Source of the DNA: Rhodoflexus caldus
Lineage (GTDB): Bacteria > Bacteroidota > Bacteroidia > Cytophagales > Thermoflexibacteraceae
Direction of reading: 5' to 3'
Assembly (NCBI RefSeq): GCF_021206925.1
Contig: NZ_JAJPRF010000002.1
Location: 434,001-498,000, forward strand
Length of the DNA: 64,000 nt
Positions 18,384 to 26,307 of the stretch are shown here, in pieces (the stretch's first letter is position 1; every line of letters begins with the position of its first letter). The translations under genes were made by a program, and so were the position numbers. The notes under the pieces are model-generated. The model ran no database searches and was not told the origin of the DNA. It saw only the letters and a list, made by a program, of their open reading frames with translations.

Positions 18384-20087
18384 TTAAAAGCCGAAGGTAT
18401 AGTTGTAATTCAACCCGGCACGCAGTTCGGTGAAAGAGGGTGCATTGGCTTGCTTAGAGGCACGGCTCAAATACATCACGTTCAGCCCCAGATTGTGCGA
18501 AGTTGCTACGCGATAGTTCATCATGGCACGCAGGTTGAAATTGCCGCTCAGAAGTTCGCCCGCTGCATAAGAGTTCAGCAGGCTGCCCGAAGCATTCAGG
18601 CGCATTTTGCGTTTGAGCAAGCCCTTGGCGGCGGTCAGCGTAGGACCTGCCACCAAATTTTCAAAACCCGTGCTGATGTTACGACTGATATTAAAAGAGA
18701 GAGCCAAACTTAAATCGGTAGGAACCAGCGTGTACTGATACGAACTCAACCAGTTCCAGAAGGTGGTTTTGGAATTATCGTTATCGTTAGCGCCCTGAAA
18801 GTTGAAGTTGCTCATCAGCACGTGGCGGGTGCGTTCGTTGCCCGTGTTGTAGTTGGCACTCATGCCCGCGCTGTTGGTGATTTGCAACAAACTCAACGAA
18901 TCGGGGTTGATTTGCGTATTGTTGAAGTCTGTGGCAGCCAGCAACACCTTGGTTGCCGAACTGAAATTGGAATAGTTTGCCGAAACATTCAGCTTTTCGT
19001 TAGGTGCATAGCTGATGTTAAACGAACCCGAAAGGCGCATCATTTCGTTGGCAAGCCAACGGCTCAAATTGTTGCGCTGAAAGCCGCCGCCCGCGGAAAT
19101 GTTGATTTTATTGTCCAGCATCCGCCAACCAACCGAAGCCTGCACGTCTTCCAAATCGTTGTTGAGAAAAACTGAACCCGTTGTTTTGTAGTCGGGGTCT
19201 ATGCGGCGGTAGAGCAACCGCAATTGATATTTGTCTGCCGCATAGGTCGTTTCGGCGTTGAGGGCGGCGTTTACCTGCGTGCTCAAATTCCTTTGCGAAA
19301 GCAGCGCGGCAGCCATGCCCTTCAAACCCGAAAAATTAGTACCGTCGTTTTCAAGTCGGATGTCGTTAGTAAATGCACTAAGCGCGTATTCAGCCCGAAA
19401 GTTGAGCCGCTTGGTGAGTTGTTGCCGCACTTGCAACCCCAAAATGCCGTTTTCTACGGGTGTCAGTCCTTCGGCAGTAGTCAGCGGCACGGAATTGACG
19501 TTATCTTTTGCCTGAAAGTAAATCAAATCTGCCGAGCGGTTTTCCTGTTTGCCGAGCGTGAGTTTTACGCCCTGCCCCCACCGTTCGTAGGCGGGAACGC
19601 CGCGCACAATGCCCTCTACCCCGCCTTGCGCAATGGCACGCACAAAACGCCCGTAGAGCGCCGTAACCTTCACGGGCGAATCTTCGGGTGCAACTTGAAT
19701 ACCTGCCCCCAAAAACACGTTGCCCGAAAGTGTGTAAGGTGAAAATTCCAAATTGCGATAGCCCAAATGCGCCGTTACGGACTTGTAGCGCGGGCTTAAC
19801 CCGAACTGATTAAAAGGCTGTGTAAAACGTCGGTTGAGTTGGCTGAAAGTGGCAGACAGCGGAATATCTACGCCGTAAAGGCTGATATTGAGCGTGCCGT
19901 TCAGTTGCCAAAAGAAGGGGTCGCGACGTGCTGCAATACCGCTTGCACTGTACCCCAAAAACGAACCACCCAGCGAACCGCTTACACTGACAGGCTTTTC
20001 ATTTTTCAGATTTGCTAAATCTTGCCCAAACGCCCGATTTTGCAGAAAAATTACAGCAAAAATGAATATGTAGTAAATTTTTTTCAT
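18384..20087 (-). CDS. Outer-membrane beta-barrel protein, first gene of the five-gene surface operon
   Basis: A 567-residue protein with signal peptide (MKKIYYIFIFAVIFLQNRAFG). The mature protein consists of alternating amphipathic strands with periplasmic turns, for example LSGSFNISYAPNEKLNVSANYSNF and ELRAGLNYNYTFGF; the terminal phenylalanine is the classic barrel-insertion signal. It has no plug or carboxypeptidase-like domain, so it is not a TonB receptor, and it is larger than PorP/SprF. It heads the 16-kb operon behind a -7 element at 20122-20129 and would be the membrane anchor or exit pore for the secreted products downstream. That role is inferred from gene order only. Confidence 0.75.
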   Translation of the reverse strand: MKKIYYIFIFAVIFLQNRAFGQDLANLKNEKPVSVSGSLGGSFLGYSASGIAARRDPFFWQLNGTLNISLYGVDIPLSATFSQLNRRFTQPFNQFGLSPRYKSVTAHLGYRNLEFSPYTLSGNVFLGAGIQVAPEDSPVKVTALYGRFVRAIAQGGVEGIVRGVPAYERWGQGVKLTLGKQENRSADLIYFQAKDNVNSVPLTTAEGLTPVENGILGLQVRQQLTKRLNFRAEYALSAFTNDIRLENDGTNFSGLKGMAAALLSQRNLSTQVNAALNAETTYAADKYQLRLLYRRIDPDYKTTGSVFLNNDLEDVQASVGWRMLDNKINISAGGGFQRNNLSRWLANEMMRLSGSFNISYAPNEKLNVSANYSNFSSATKVLLAATDFNNTQINPDSLSLLQITNSAGMSANYNTGNERTRHVLMSNFNFQGANDNDNSKTTFWNWLSSYQYTLVPTDLSLALSFNISRNISTGFENLVAGPTLTAAKGLLKRKMRLNASGSLLNSYAAGELLSGNFNLRAMMNYRVATSHNLGLNVMYLSRASKQANAPSFTELRAGLNYNYTFGF

Positions 20088-20121
20088 GCAAATTCTTTAA
20101 AGCGTTAGCAAGCGATTTCCA

Positions 20122-20129
20122 CAAATGTA
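20122..20129 (-). promoter_or_regulatory. -7 element for the surface operon
   Basis: Minus strand reads TACATTTG, an exact TAnnTTTG match, 35 bp before the barrel gene ATG. A -33 TTG at standard distance is not seen. Confidence 0.45.
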
Positions 20130-20252
20130 ACGCATGTGTAAAGAAAATATTCCATAGAAAAATCGGCTTTAGAACATGTTGTAAGAGTTACAATGTGTTT
20201 AAACTTTATTTTGACCTAATCACCGCTCAAACACCTTCAAAACGATATAACA

Positions 20253-20286
20253 AAAAAGTGAGACCCATAAAAGAGCCTCACTTTTT
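20253..20286 (-). terminator. Rho-independent terminator of the MscS gene
   Basis: AAAAAGTGAG (20253-20262) pairs with CTCACTTTTT (20277-20286). On the minus strand the stem is followed by a run of T. It lies 64 bp after the MscS stop and separates that gene from the surface operon. Confidence 0.85.
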
Positions 20287-20349
20287 GAGTGATACAAGCA
20301 AATTAATGGCAAAATTAGGCAAATATTACATGGTACAGTTTTTGACGAT

Positions 20350-22023
20350 TCACACCCCGTCTTCTTTCCTTACAACATAATTATTGACATAATCCTCGGC
20401 AATTTTTTGGTATTCTTCGGGGTTAATCTTACGCAGTAAGGTATTTTTAGCTTCGGGCATCTGCTCTACGTACAAACTTGTGCTCGGGAAGGCGAACTTA
20501 ACCCCCATGGCCTCTGCCAAACGGATGATGTGCAGCATCAACTCTTCACGGATAAACAACTCATCTCTGATTTCCGCAACCTTGATAAAAACCTGAAAGC
20601 GAATTTGAATGGAAGACTCTGCAAAATCAAAAAGTGTAATCAGTACGTCTTCCGCCTCTATATTGGGATGCGCCACGGCAACAGCCCGTAAGCCTTCTAT
20701 AAAGGCTTCTATCAGCACGGGCGGTGTGTCGTAAGTAATGCTCAGCATGGTGCGAAAACGGTGTTTTTGTCGCATACCCATGTTTTCCAGCGTCAAATCG
20801 GCCAGCCTGCCGTTGGGAATGACCGTTACCGAATTGGCAAAAGTTCTGATTTGGGTGCTTCTAAAGCCGATGTATTCTACCCTGCCGTCCACGCGGTCGC
20901 CGATAATCCAATCACCGTTTTTGAAGGGCTTGTCCAAGAATATCATCACCGAACCGAACAGGTTTTTGAGCGTGTCTTGCGCTGCCAAAGCCACTGCCAA
21001 ACCACCGATGGAAAGACCGGCAATAACCCCTGCCACATTCAGGTTAAAAATGTATTGCAACAAGTAAACGACCGTTACAAAAACAATCAACACGCGCAGG
21101 ATTCGCTTTAGCAGTAGGCCTAACTGTTCATTGTAATTCCAACCGTTTTTTGCGTAAATTTTCTCTATATAGTAGCCACCTAATTTGACAATGCGATAAA
21201 TCACAGTAGCAAACTGTATTACCCAAATAACAGTCAGCAAAGGATATACGTACCGCATGTAAAGAATCGGCAATTGCAAAATCGGCAAAAGGGTATTGAG
21301 CGCAAACAGAATCAGCGCCATAATCAGCGGTTTCAGTACAGGAGTTAAGTAGGTGTCGGCAAAATCTGCCTGCTCGGCGCGCTTCAGCATAGCAACCGGT
21401 ACGCGAATAACAAGAAACATCGCCAACCGATACACCAATAAAGTAAGCAACAACAGCACAGCAAGCCCTGCCCATTGCCATGCAGTCAGCAGCAGAAAGG
21501 TTTGCGGTGGATTGAATAAATCAATGCCCAACAACGCTTGCGTATCAATGATAAAAACAAGTTCGTACAGTTCAGGAATCAGTTGTATGGTTTCGCGCGA
21601 GTAATACCAGTTGTTGCCTACCTTTTCCAGATATATCGGATACCCCAAATGGCTGAACAGGAAATAGGTGTTCGGATTGCTCATGGTAGTATCCCTATGA
21701 TTGGGATTGTCGGGGATGGCAGCAAAGTCAATATATTTACCCAATCCTTCATAAATTTCCTTCAACATGCGCGCACGCCTGATACGCTCCTTCTCGTTAA
21801 TTTCATTGCGCAATTCGGGGTGATTGAATGGAGCCGCAGCCGACTTGGTAAAATTTTTTCCCCGCCGTGTTTCGCCAAAACCCAAATTTTTCAAGTGTGT
21901 TTCTATGGCTTCCTGTGGCGTAGCCAACTGCACCGACTGCCCCGCTGCCGGCAGGTTCACAATGAGCAACCACAGGATTAAACAATAAAAAGCACACTTA
22001 GAACACCTCTGTATTTTTCTCAT
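20350..22023 (-). CDS. Mechanosensitive ion channel, MscS family, with exported N-terminal domain
   Basis: A 557-residue inner-membrane channel that opens on hypo-osmotic shock. A signal-like segment (CLILWLLIVNLPAAGQS) is followed by a roughly 150-residue periplasmic domain, then membrane helices near 176-202, 230-255, 262-286 and 308-330, and the pore helix with GLSIGGLAVALAAQDTLKNL. The cytoplasmic beta domain begins with GDWIIGDRVDGRVEYIGFRSTQIRT, the family hallmark. A longer frame begins at a TTG at 22065, but that codon lies inside the -7 box of the gene's own promoter, so I use the ATG at 22023. It is divergent from a thiol-redox lipoprotein gene. Confidence 0.9.
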   Translation of the reverse strand: MRKIQRCSKCAFYCLILWLLIVNLPAAGQSVQLATPQEAIETHLKNLGFGETRRGKNFTKSAAAPFNHPELRNEINEKERIRRARMLKEIYEGLGKYIDFAAIPDNPNHRDTTMSNPNTYFLFSHLGYPIYLEKVGNNWYYSRETIQLIPELYELVFIIDTQALLGIDLFNPPQTFLLLTAWQWAGLAVLLLLTLLVYRLAMFLVIRVPVAMLKRAEQADFADTYLTPVLKPLIMALILFALNTLLPILQLPILYMRYVYPLLTVIWVIQFATVIYRIVKLGGYYIEKIYAKNGWNYNEQLGLLLKRILRVLIVFVTVVYLLQYIFNLNVAGVIAGLSIGGLAVALAAQDTLKNLFGSVMIFLDKPFKNGDWIIGDRVDGRVEYIGFRSTQIRTFANSVTVIPNGRLADLTLENMGMRQKHRFRTMLSITYDTPPVLIEAFIEGLRAVAVAHPNIEAEDVLITLFDFAESSIQIRFQVFIKVAEIRDELFIREELMLHIIRLAEAMGVKFAFPSTSLYVEQMPEAKNTLLRKINPEEYQKIAEDYVNNYVVRKEDGV

Positions 22024-22057
22024 AAGCGCCTGATAATTGTAGTTTGGGTAACAAAAG

Positions 22058-22091
22058 TTGAACAAATATAGCAGGGTACTGCTTACTTTTG
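22058..22091 (+). promoter_or_regulatory. Promoter of the thioredoxin-like/nosL operon
   Basis: TTG at 22058-22060, a 23-bp spacer, and TACTTTTG at 22084-22091. The ATG at 22096 follows only 4 bp after the -7 box, so the transcript would be leaderless or nearly so. It interleaves with the oppositely directed MscS promoter. Confidence 0.6.
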
Positions 22092-22094
22092 CAA
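22063..22094 (-). promoter_or_regulatory. Promoter of the MscS gene
   Basis: On the minus strand: TTG (22094-22092), 21-bp spacer, TATATTTG (22070-22063). The start ATG at 22023 is 39 bp downstream of the -7 box. Confidence 0.65.
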
Positions 22095-22095
22095 T

Positions 22096-22596
22096 ATGAA
22101 TACTACACGTCTGATAAGTTTCCTTACCTTGGCGGCATTACTTTTTACAAGTTGCCAAAACAAACGAGGCGGTATCCCTAAAGGAGAAGCAGCGCCTGAT
22201 TTTGAAACAACTGATTTACAAGGTAATCTGCATAAGCTAAGTGATTTTAAAGGCAAAGTTGTGATGCTGTACTTTTGGGCTGATTGGTGCCCGGCCTGTA
22301 AAAAGGAATTTCCCGAAACACAGGAGTACTACCGCAAACTGAAAAGTGATGATTTTGAGCTGATTGCCATCAACGTATCGCAACCGCGCGAGGCTTCCGA
22401 GGAATTTCAGCGGAAGTACAAAGCCACATTCCCCATGCTGCTCGATACTGACGGAAAAATTTCCAAACAATACGGCATTGAAGAGCTTCCAACCAATTAT
22501 TTTATAGACCCTGAGGGCAAAGTAGCCCGTCGAATTGTCGGCTGGATAGGCGAGCCTCAGGTGAAAGTGATGATTAATCAATTGTCAAAAAAATAA
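22096..22596 (+). CDS. TlpA/ResA-like thiol-disulfide oxidoreductase lipoprotein
   Basis: A 166-residue thioredoxin-fold protein. The lipobox LFTSC puts the lipidated cysteine at residue 20, so it should be membrane-anchored outside the cytoplasm. The active site is W64-C-P-A-C68, and the cis-proline region reads GIEELPTNYFIDPEGKV, typical of TlpA/ResA proteins that reduce disulfides in apocytochromes or copper-binding proteins. It is followed 1 bp later by NosL, which suggests a task in copper or cysteine redox handling. The promoter lies so close that the mRNA is probably leaderless. Confidence 0.85.
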   Translation: MNTTRLISFLTLAALLFTSCQNKRGGIPKGEAAPDFETTDLQGNLHKLSDFKGKVVMLYFWADWCPACKKEFPETQEYYRKLKSDDFELIAINVSQPREASEEFQRKYKATFPMLLDTDGKISKQYGIEELPTNYFIDPEGKVARRIVGWIGEPQVKVMINQLSKK

Positions 22597-22597
22597 C

Positions 22598-23059
22598 ATG
22601 AAAAACGCAGCTTATTTTTTCATTCTCAGCATTTTTATACTCCTGAGCGCGTGCACAGGCAGCAGCGAAAGCAACGGCAACAATCAATCAGACAGCAATC
22701 AACGCTGTGCGCAGTGCGGTATGCCTACGGAAGAGTTTCAAGCATGGCGCGGAAAAATTGTCGGTACTGCCGCCACTAAGCACTTTTGTTCGCCGCGCTG
22801 TTTGTTTATTAACAGTCAGGCGCACAGCCTTGCACCTACTGACAGCGTGTTTGTTACCGACTACTACGGGCAAACACTCATAGACGGCCGAAATGCGTAT
22901 TATGTCATCGGGAGCGATGTCATCGGCCCGATGGGGCACGACCTTGTACCGCTTGCCAGCCAACAGGCCGCCGAAGAATTTATGCAGGAACACAAAGGGC
23001 AACAAATTTTGCGTTTCGGGGAGGTAGATGCCGAAACGATTAAAGGGTTGGGTAAATAG
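22598..23059 (+). CDS. nosL: NosL-like copper-binding lipoprotein
   Basis: A 153-residue lipoprotein (LLSAC, lipid on Cys19). The mature N-terminus has RCAQCGMP (Cys37, Cys40 and a methionine), the Cu(I)-binding signature of NosL, and the core contains KHFCSPRCLF, VTDYY, YVIGSDVIGPMG and EEFMQEHKGQQILRF. NosL is known as a copper chaperone for nitrous-oxide reductase, but no nos genes are in this window; many Bacteroidota carry free-standing NosL proteins. The adjoining TlpA-like gene makes a two-gene copper/redox unit the simplest reading. Confidence 0.85.
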   Translation: MKNAAYFFILSIFILLSACTGSSESNGNNQSDSNQRCAQCGMPTEEFQAWRGKIVGTAATKHFCSPRCLFINSQAHSLAPTDSVFVTDYYGQTLIDGRNAYYVIGSDVIGPMGHDLVPLASQQAAEEFMQEHKGQQILRFGEVDAETIKGLGK

Positions 23060-23278
23060 GTACAAAAAATAGCATTCCGAGGTCAGGCTCCAAGATTTCA
23101 GCCTCTAATGAGCGAGTAAAAGTACAATCTGTAACAATATTTGCGATTATTATGTAATGCATTTTAATTGCTCAACTGCTTAAATTATTTTTACCGGGGT
23201 ATTAACAGGTCAGCATCCAAATCGCTGTTAATGCTCCGATGGTATTTTTCTGCCATTGACAATCAGAAACTGCCTCCC

Positions 23279-23953
23279 ATGAAACTCCTGCTGATTGAAG
23301 ACGAGAACAATCTTGCAAAAGACATCAGTACTTACCTCAGTAGCAGCAACATACATTGCGAGTGGGTAAACACACTCAACCTCGCCTTAGAAAAAATTAG
23401 CGCTTACGAGTATGACTGCATCCTGTTAGATTTAACACTACCTGATGGAAATGGCATAACCATACTAAAAGAGCTAAAAAAACAACAAAAAAACGAAGGT
23501 ATCATCATCATTTCTGCCAAAGACACCTTGGAAAGTCGTTTAGAAGGCTTACAATTGGGTGCTGATGATTATCTTACCAAACCGTTCCATATTGCCGAAC
23601 TTTTGGCAAGGGTTCATGCCGTTATACGCAGAAAGCAATTTGCAGGAAACAACCGTTTAATAATCAATGAGTTAGAAATTGATTTACTGGCAAAGACACT
23701 CAAAGTCAATCAAAAAAATATTGACCTGACCAAAAAAGAGTTTGACCTTTTGCTGTATTTGATAGGCAACAAAAACAGAGTTTTACCCAAATCGTCCCTT
23801 GCCGAACATCTTTCGGGAGATATGGCAGACATGCTGGATAACCACGATTTTGTATATGCTCACATTAAAAATTTGAAAAAGAAATTAAGTCAAGCAGGAG
23901 CCAAAGACTATATAAAAACCATTTACGGAACAGGCTACAAATGGGAAGTATAA
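23279..23953 (+). CDS. Two-component response regulator, OmpR/PhoB family
   Basis: A 225-residue regulator. The receiver domain (1-115) has the acidic pair E7-D8, phospho-acceptor Asp51 (ILLDLTLPDG) and Lys101 (DDYLTKPF). The C-terminal winged helix (about 125-225) contains KKEFDLLLYLIGNKNRVLPKSSL and ends in the usual KTIYGTGYKWEV. The frame stays open for 37 codons upstream, but those residues match nothing in the family, so the start is placed at the ATG at 23279. The gene overlaps the sensor kinase by 13 bp. Base composition is richer in A and T than in genes to either side. Confidence 0.9.
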   Translation: MKLLLIEDENNLAKDISTYLSSSNIHCEWVNTLNLALEKISAYEYDCILLDLTLPDGNGITILKELKKQQKNEGIIIISAKDTLESRLEGLQLGADDYLTKPFHIAELLARVHAVIRRKQFAGNNRLIINELEIDLLAKTLKVNQKNIDLTKKEFDLLLYLIGNKNRVLPKSSLAEHLSGDMADMLDNHDFVYAHIKNLKKKLSQAGAKDYIKTIYGTGYKWEV

Positions 23954-25236
23954 ATAAACAACCTCAAAAACTTTTACACCAAACCCTCAGAGGCTATGTT
24001 GGTTTTGCAGGCTTACTCTTGCTTTTGAGTATTCCATTTGCTTATTTCTTGATGCAAAAACTGCATGTGGACGATATAGACGAAGCCCTGATTTTGCGAA
24101 AAAAAGAATTTCAAGCCTATCATTTGCCAAACTTTACCCTTGGCGAAATTCCACAGTGGAACAAATACAACCGCGATATAAAACTTATTGATACCCTGCA
24201 AAATCTAACCAAAGACAGCCTTTTGCAACAGCCTTTTCATGATGAACTTGACAATGAAATAGAACCCTATCGTGTACTTTATTCACCCATTCGTATTGAA
24301 CAAAAAACTTTTACCTTGCTTGTTAGGCAAAATTTGATAGAAAATGAAGACCTGATTTTCAATATTTTGGGCTTGTATGCGGGTTTATTAGTGCTTTTGT
24401 TAGCGGGTTTGTTTGGGCTTACCCAATATTTTAGCAGGCAACTTTGGAAAGGTTTTTATGATACTTTACAACAATTAGAAACCTTTGAATTGGGCAAAAC
24501 CGATGCCCCAACTTTTGAGGAAACACATATTCAGGAATTTGAAAGGCTAAATAGTGTTTTGCAACATTTGATACAAAAAAGCATTGCCGTTTTTGAAAGC
24601 CAACAAGAGTTTATAGAAAATGCCTCCCACGAATTACAAACGCCTTTGGCGGTGTTGCAGGCAAAATTGGATACTTTTCTGCAAATGCCCGACCTCAGCC
24701 AAGCCCAAATGCAAGCCTTAGACAGCCTTTACGACCTTTTGGCAAGGCTCAACCGACTAAATAAAAACCTACTTTTGCTTTCAAAAATTGACAAACTCTC
24801 TTTTCAAAATCTTGAAAATATCAATTTAAAAACACTCATTGAAAAGCAAGTTTCATTTTTTGAAGAACAGGCTTTACAGAAAAATATCCGATTGGAAATT
24901 GATGTTCTGGAAAATGTAGAAATAAAAACCAATCATATTTTGATAGAGATTTTTGTGAGTAATCTTTTGCTAAATGCCATAAGACACAATCACAAAAACG
25001 GACTTATCAGTATCAGCCTCAAACAAAATGAGTTACAGATTGGCAATACCGGGCAACCTTTTCCCCTGCCTGAAAATAAACTTTTCCGACGTTTCGCCAA
25101 AATAGACAGTTCCACACAAGGCAACGGTTTAGGTTTGGCAATTATCAAAAAAATTGCAGATTTATACCGATGGTCAATTACATATGTAATGAAAAATAAT
25201 TTGCATACTTTCACAATCAACTTTAACAAAAGTTAA
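23941..25236 (+). CDS. Sensor histidine kinase
   Basis: A 431-residue membrane kinase and partner of the preceding regulator. It has a helix near 20-38, a short periplasmic sensor segment of about 100 residues, and a second helix near 138-162. The dimerisation/phospho-acceptor box is ENASHELQTPLAVLQ with His230. The ATP-binding domain has an N box (NLLLNAIRHNHKNG), a G1-like GNTGQPFPL and a G2 box (GNGLGLAIIKKIADLY). The sensor region shows no recognisable ligand domain, so the stimulus is unknown. The start overlaps the regulator gene, indicating translational coupling. Confidence 0.9.
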   Translation: MGSINKQPQKLLHQTLRGYVGFAGLLLLLSIPFAYFLMQKLHVDDIDEALILRKKEFQAYHLPNFTLGEIPQWNKYNRDIKLIDTLQNLTKDSLLQQPFHDELDNEIEPYRVLYSPIRIEQKTFTLLVRQNLIENEDLIFNILGLYAGLLVLLLAGLFGLTQYFSRQLWKGFYDTLQQLETFELGKTDAPTFEETHIQEFERLNSVLQHLIQKSIAVFESQQEFIENASHELQTPLAVLQAKLDTFLQMPDLSQAQMQALDSLYDLLARLNRLNKNLLLLSKIDKLSFQNLENINLKTLIEKQVSFFEEQALQKNIRLEIDVLENVEIKTNHILIEIFVSNLLLNAIRHNHKNGLISISLKQNELQIGNTGQPFPLPENKLFRRFAKIDSSTQGNGLGLAIIKKIADLYRWSITYVMKNNLHTFTINFNKS

Positions 25237-25240
25237 AATA

Positions 25241-25606
25241 ATGCCAAAGGATTCCAGAGAATATTTAGCCAACGAAAGAACTTTTTTAGCTTGGGTCAGA
25301 ACAGGTATTGCCATTATGGCTTTCGGGTTTGTGGTTGTTAAGTTTTCGCTTTTCCTTCGCCAACTTTCCATTATTACCCAGCAGGAAATGCTTATTCACA
25401 AAGGCTATTCGTCGGTAATCGGGGCTTTTATCTTGATTGGCGGGGCTGCCGTGATACCTATTGCTTACTTTCGTTTCAAACAGGTAAACAAGCAACTTTC
25501 CGAAGGAAGCTATGATGAAAAACACTTCATGCCCACCTTGCTAACCGTCTTATTATCAATAGTTTCCGCCTCACTTTTAGTGTATATCATCATAACTTCC
25601 ATTTGA
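25241..25606 (+). CDS. DUF202/YidH-family inner-membrane protein
   Basis: A 121-residue protein beginning with the family hallmark REYLANERTFLAWVRTGIA. Three membrane helices are visible (about 22-42, 55-77 and 96-118). The function of the family is not established. It starts 4 bp after the kinase stop and so is probably part of the same transcript. Confidence 0.85.
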   Translation: MPKDSREYLANERTFLAWVRTGIAIMAFGFVVVKFSLFLRQLSIITQQEMLIHKGYSSVIGAFILIGGAAVIPIAYFRFKQVNKQLSEGSYDEKHFMPTLLTVLLSIVSASLLVYIIITSI

Positions 25607-25695
25607 AAAAACGAAAATTCAAAATTTCTTCAAAATTGGTTCTCACCTTTGTAGTGTAATTTTTTATTCACTGTAACTATAAACGGTAGAAACCA

Positions 25696-26124
25696 ATGAA
25701 AAAAGTCGCAATGTTATTGGTGGCTGTACTGATGAGCACACTCACCTATGCCCAAAAAATGGAAGAACGCAACATTCCACAAGCTGTCAAAACTGCTTTT
25801 CAAAAGGCTTTCCCCGATGCCAAAGAGGTAAAATGGGAAAAAGAAAATAGTTTTTTTGAGGCCAATTTTGAAGTGAACGAAACCGACTATTCGGTAATAT
25901 TTGATGCCAACGGCAACATCATGGAAACCGAAGTAGAAATTGAACCGCATCAGTTGCCCCAAAATATTGCCCACTATTTGGCGCAACACTACAAAGGGCA
26001 AAAAATAAAAGAAGCCGCCAAAATCACTGATGCCAAAGGTGTAGTTACCTACGAAGCAGAAATCAAAGACAAAGATTTGATTTTTGACGAAAAGGGCAAT
26101 TTTATTAAGGAAATTAAAAAGTAA
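25696..26124 (+). CDS. PepSY-like periplasmic protein
   Basis: A 142-residue exported protein with signal peptide (MLLVAVLMSTLTYAQ). The mature part has two copies of a PepSY-like unit: IPQAVKTAFQKAFPDAKEVKWEKENSFFEANFEV and LPQNIAHYLAQHYKGQKIKEAAKITDAKGVVTYEAEI (positions about 26-75 and 87-140), each a helix followed by strands. Such proteins are frequent next to two-component systems and outer-membrane receptors in Bacteroidota, where they may bind or inhibit a periplasmic partner. The gap of 89 bp after the DUF202 gene leaves room for a separate promoter, which I could not identify. Confidence 0.8.
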   Translation: MKKVAMLLVAVLMSTLTYAQKMEERNIPQAVKTAFQKAFPDAKEVKWEKENSFFEANFEVNETDYSVIFDANGNIMETEVEIEPHQLPQNIAHYLAQHYKGQKIKEAAKITDAKGVVTYEAEIKDKDLIFDEKGNFIKEIKK

Positions 26125-26166
26125 TTCGGTTCAAATAATTAACTCAATTTGCTACCTATTCCAATG

Positions 26167-26256
26167 GAACACAGATTTTACGGATTAGGCAGATTTTCAC
26201 AGATTAAGTTGTCTAAAATCAGTGTCTTATCTGTTAAATCTGTGTTATCCGTGTTC
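26167..26256. repeat. Dispersed-type inverted repeat (about 90 bp)
   Basis: The ends are GAACAC (26167-26172) and GTGTTC (26251-26256). The arms are imperfect inverted copies built from ACAGATT/AATCTGT and ACGGATT/ATCCGT units. Intergenic elements with AATCTGTGTTATCCGTGTTC-like ends are common in Bacteroidota genomes. There is no coding capacity. Confidence 0.6.
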
Positions 26257-26307
26257 TAAAAAAGTAAGTGGCAACTTGGGTTAATTCACCCCAAAACTCA
26301 AAAAAAA

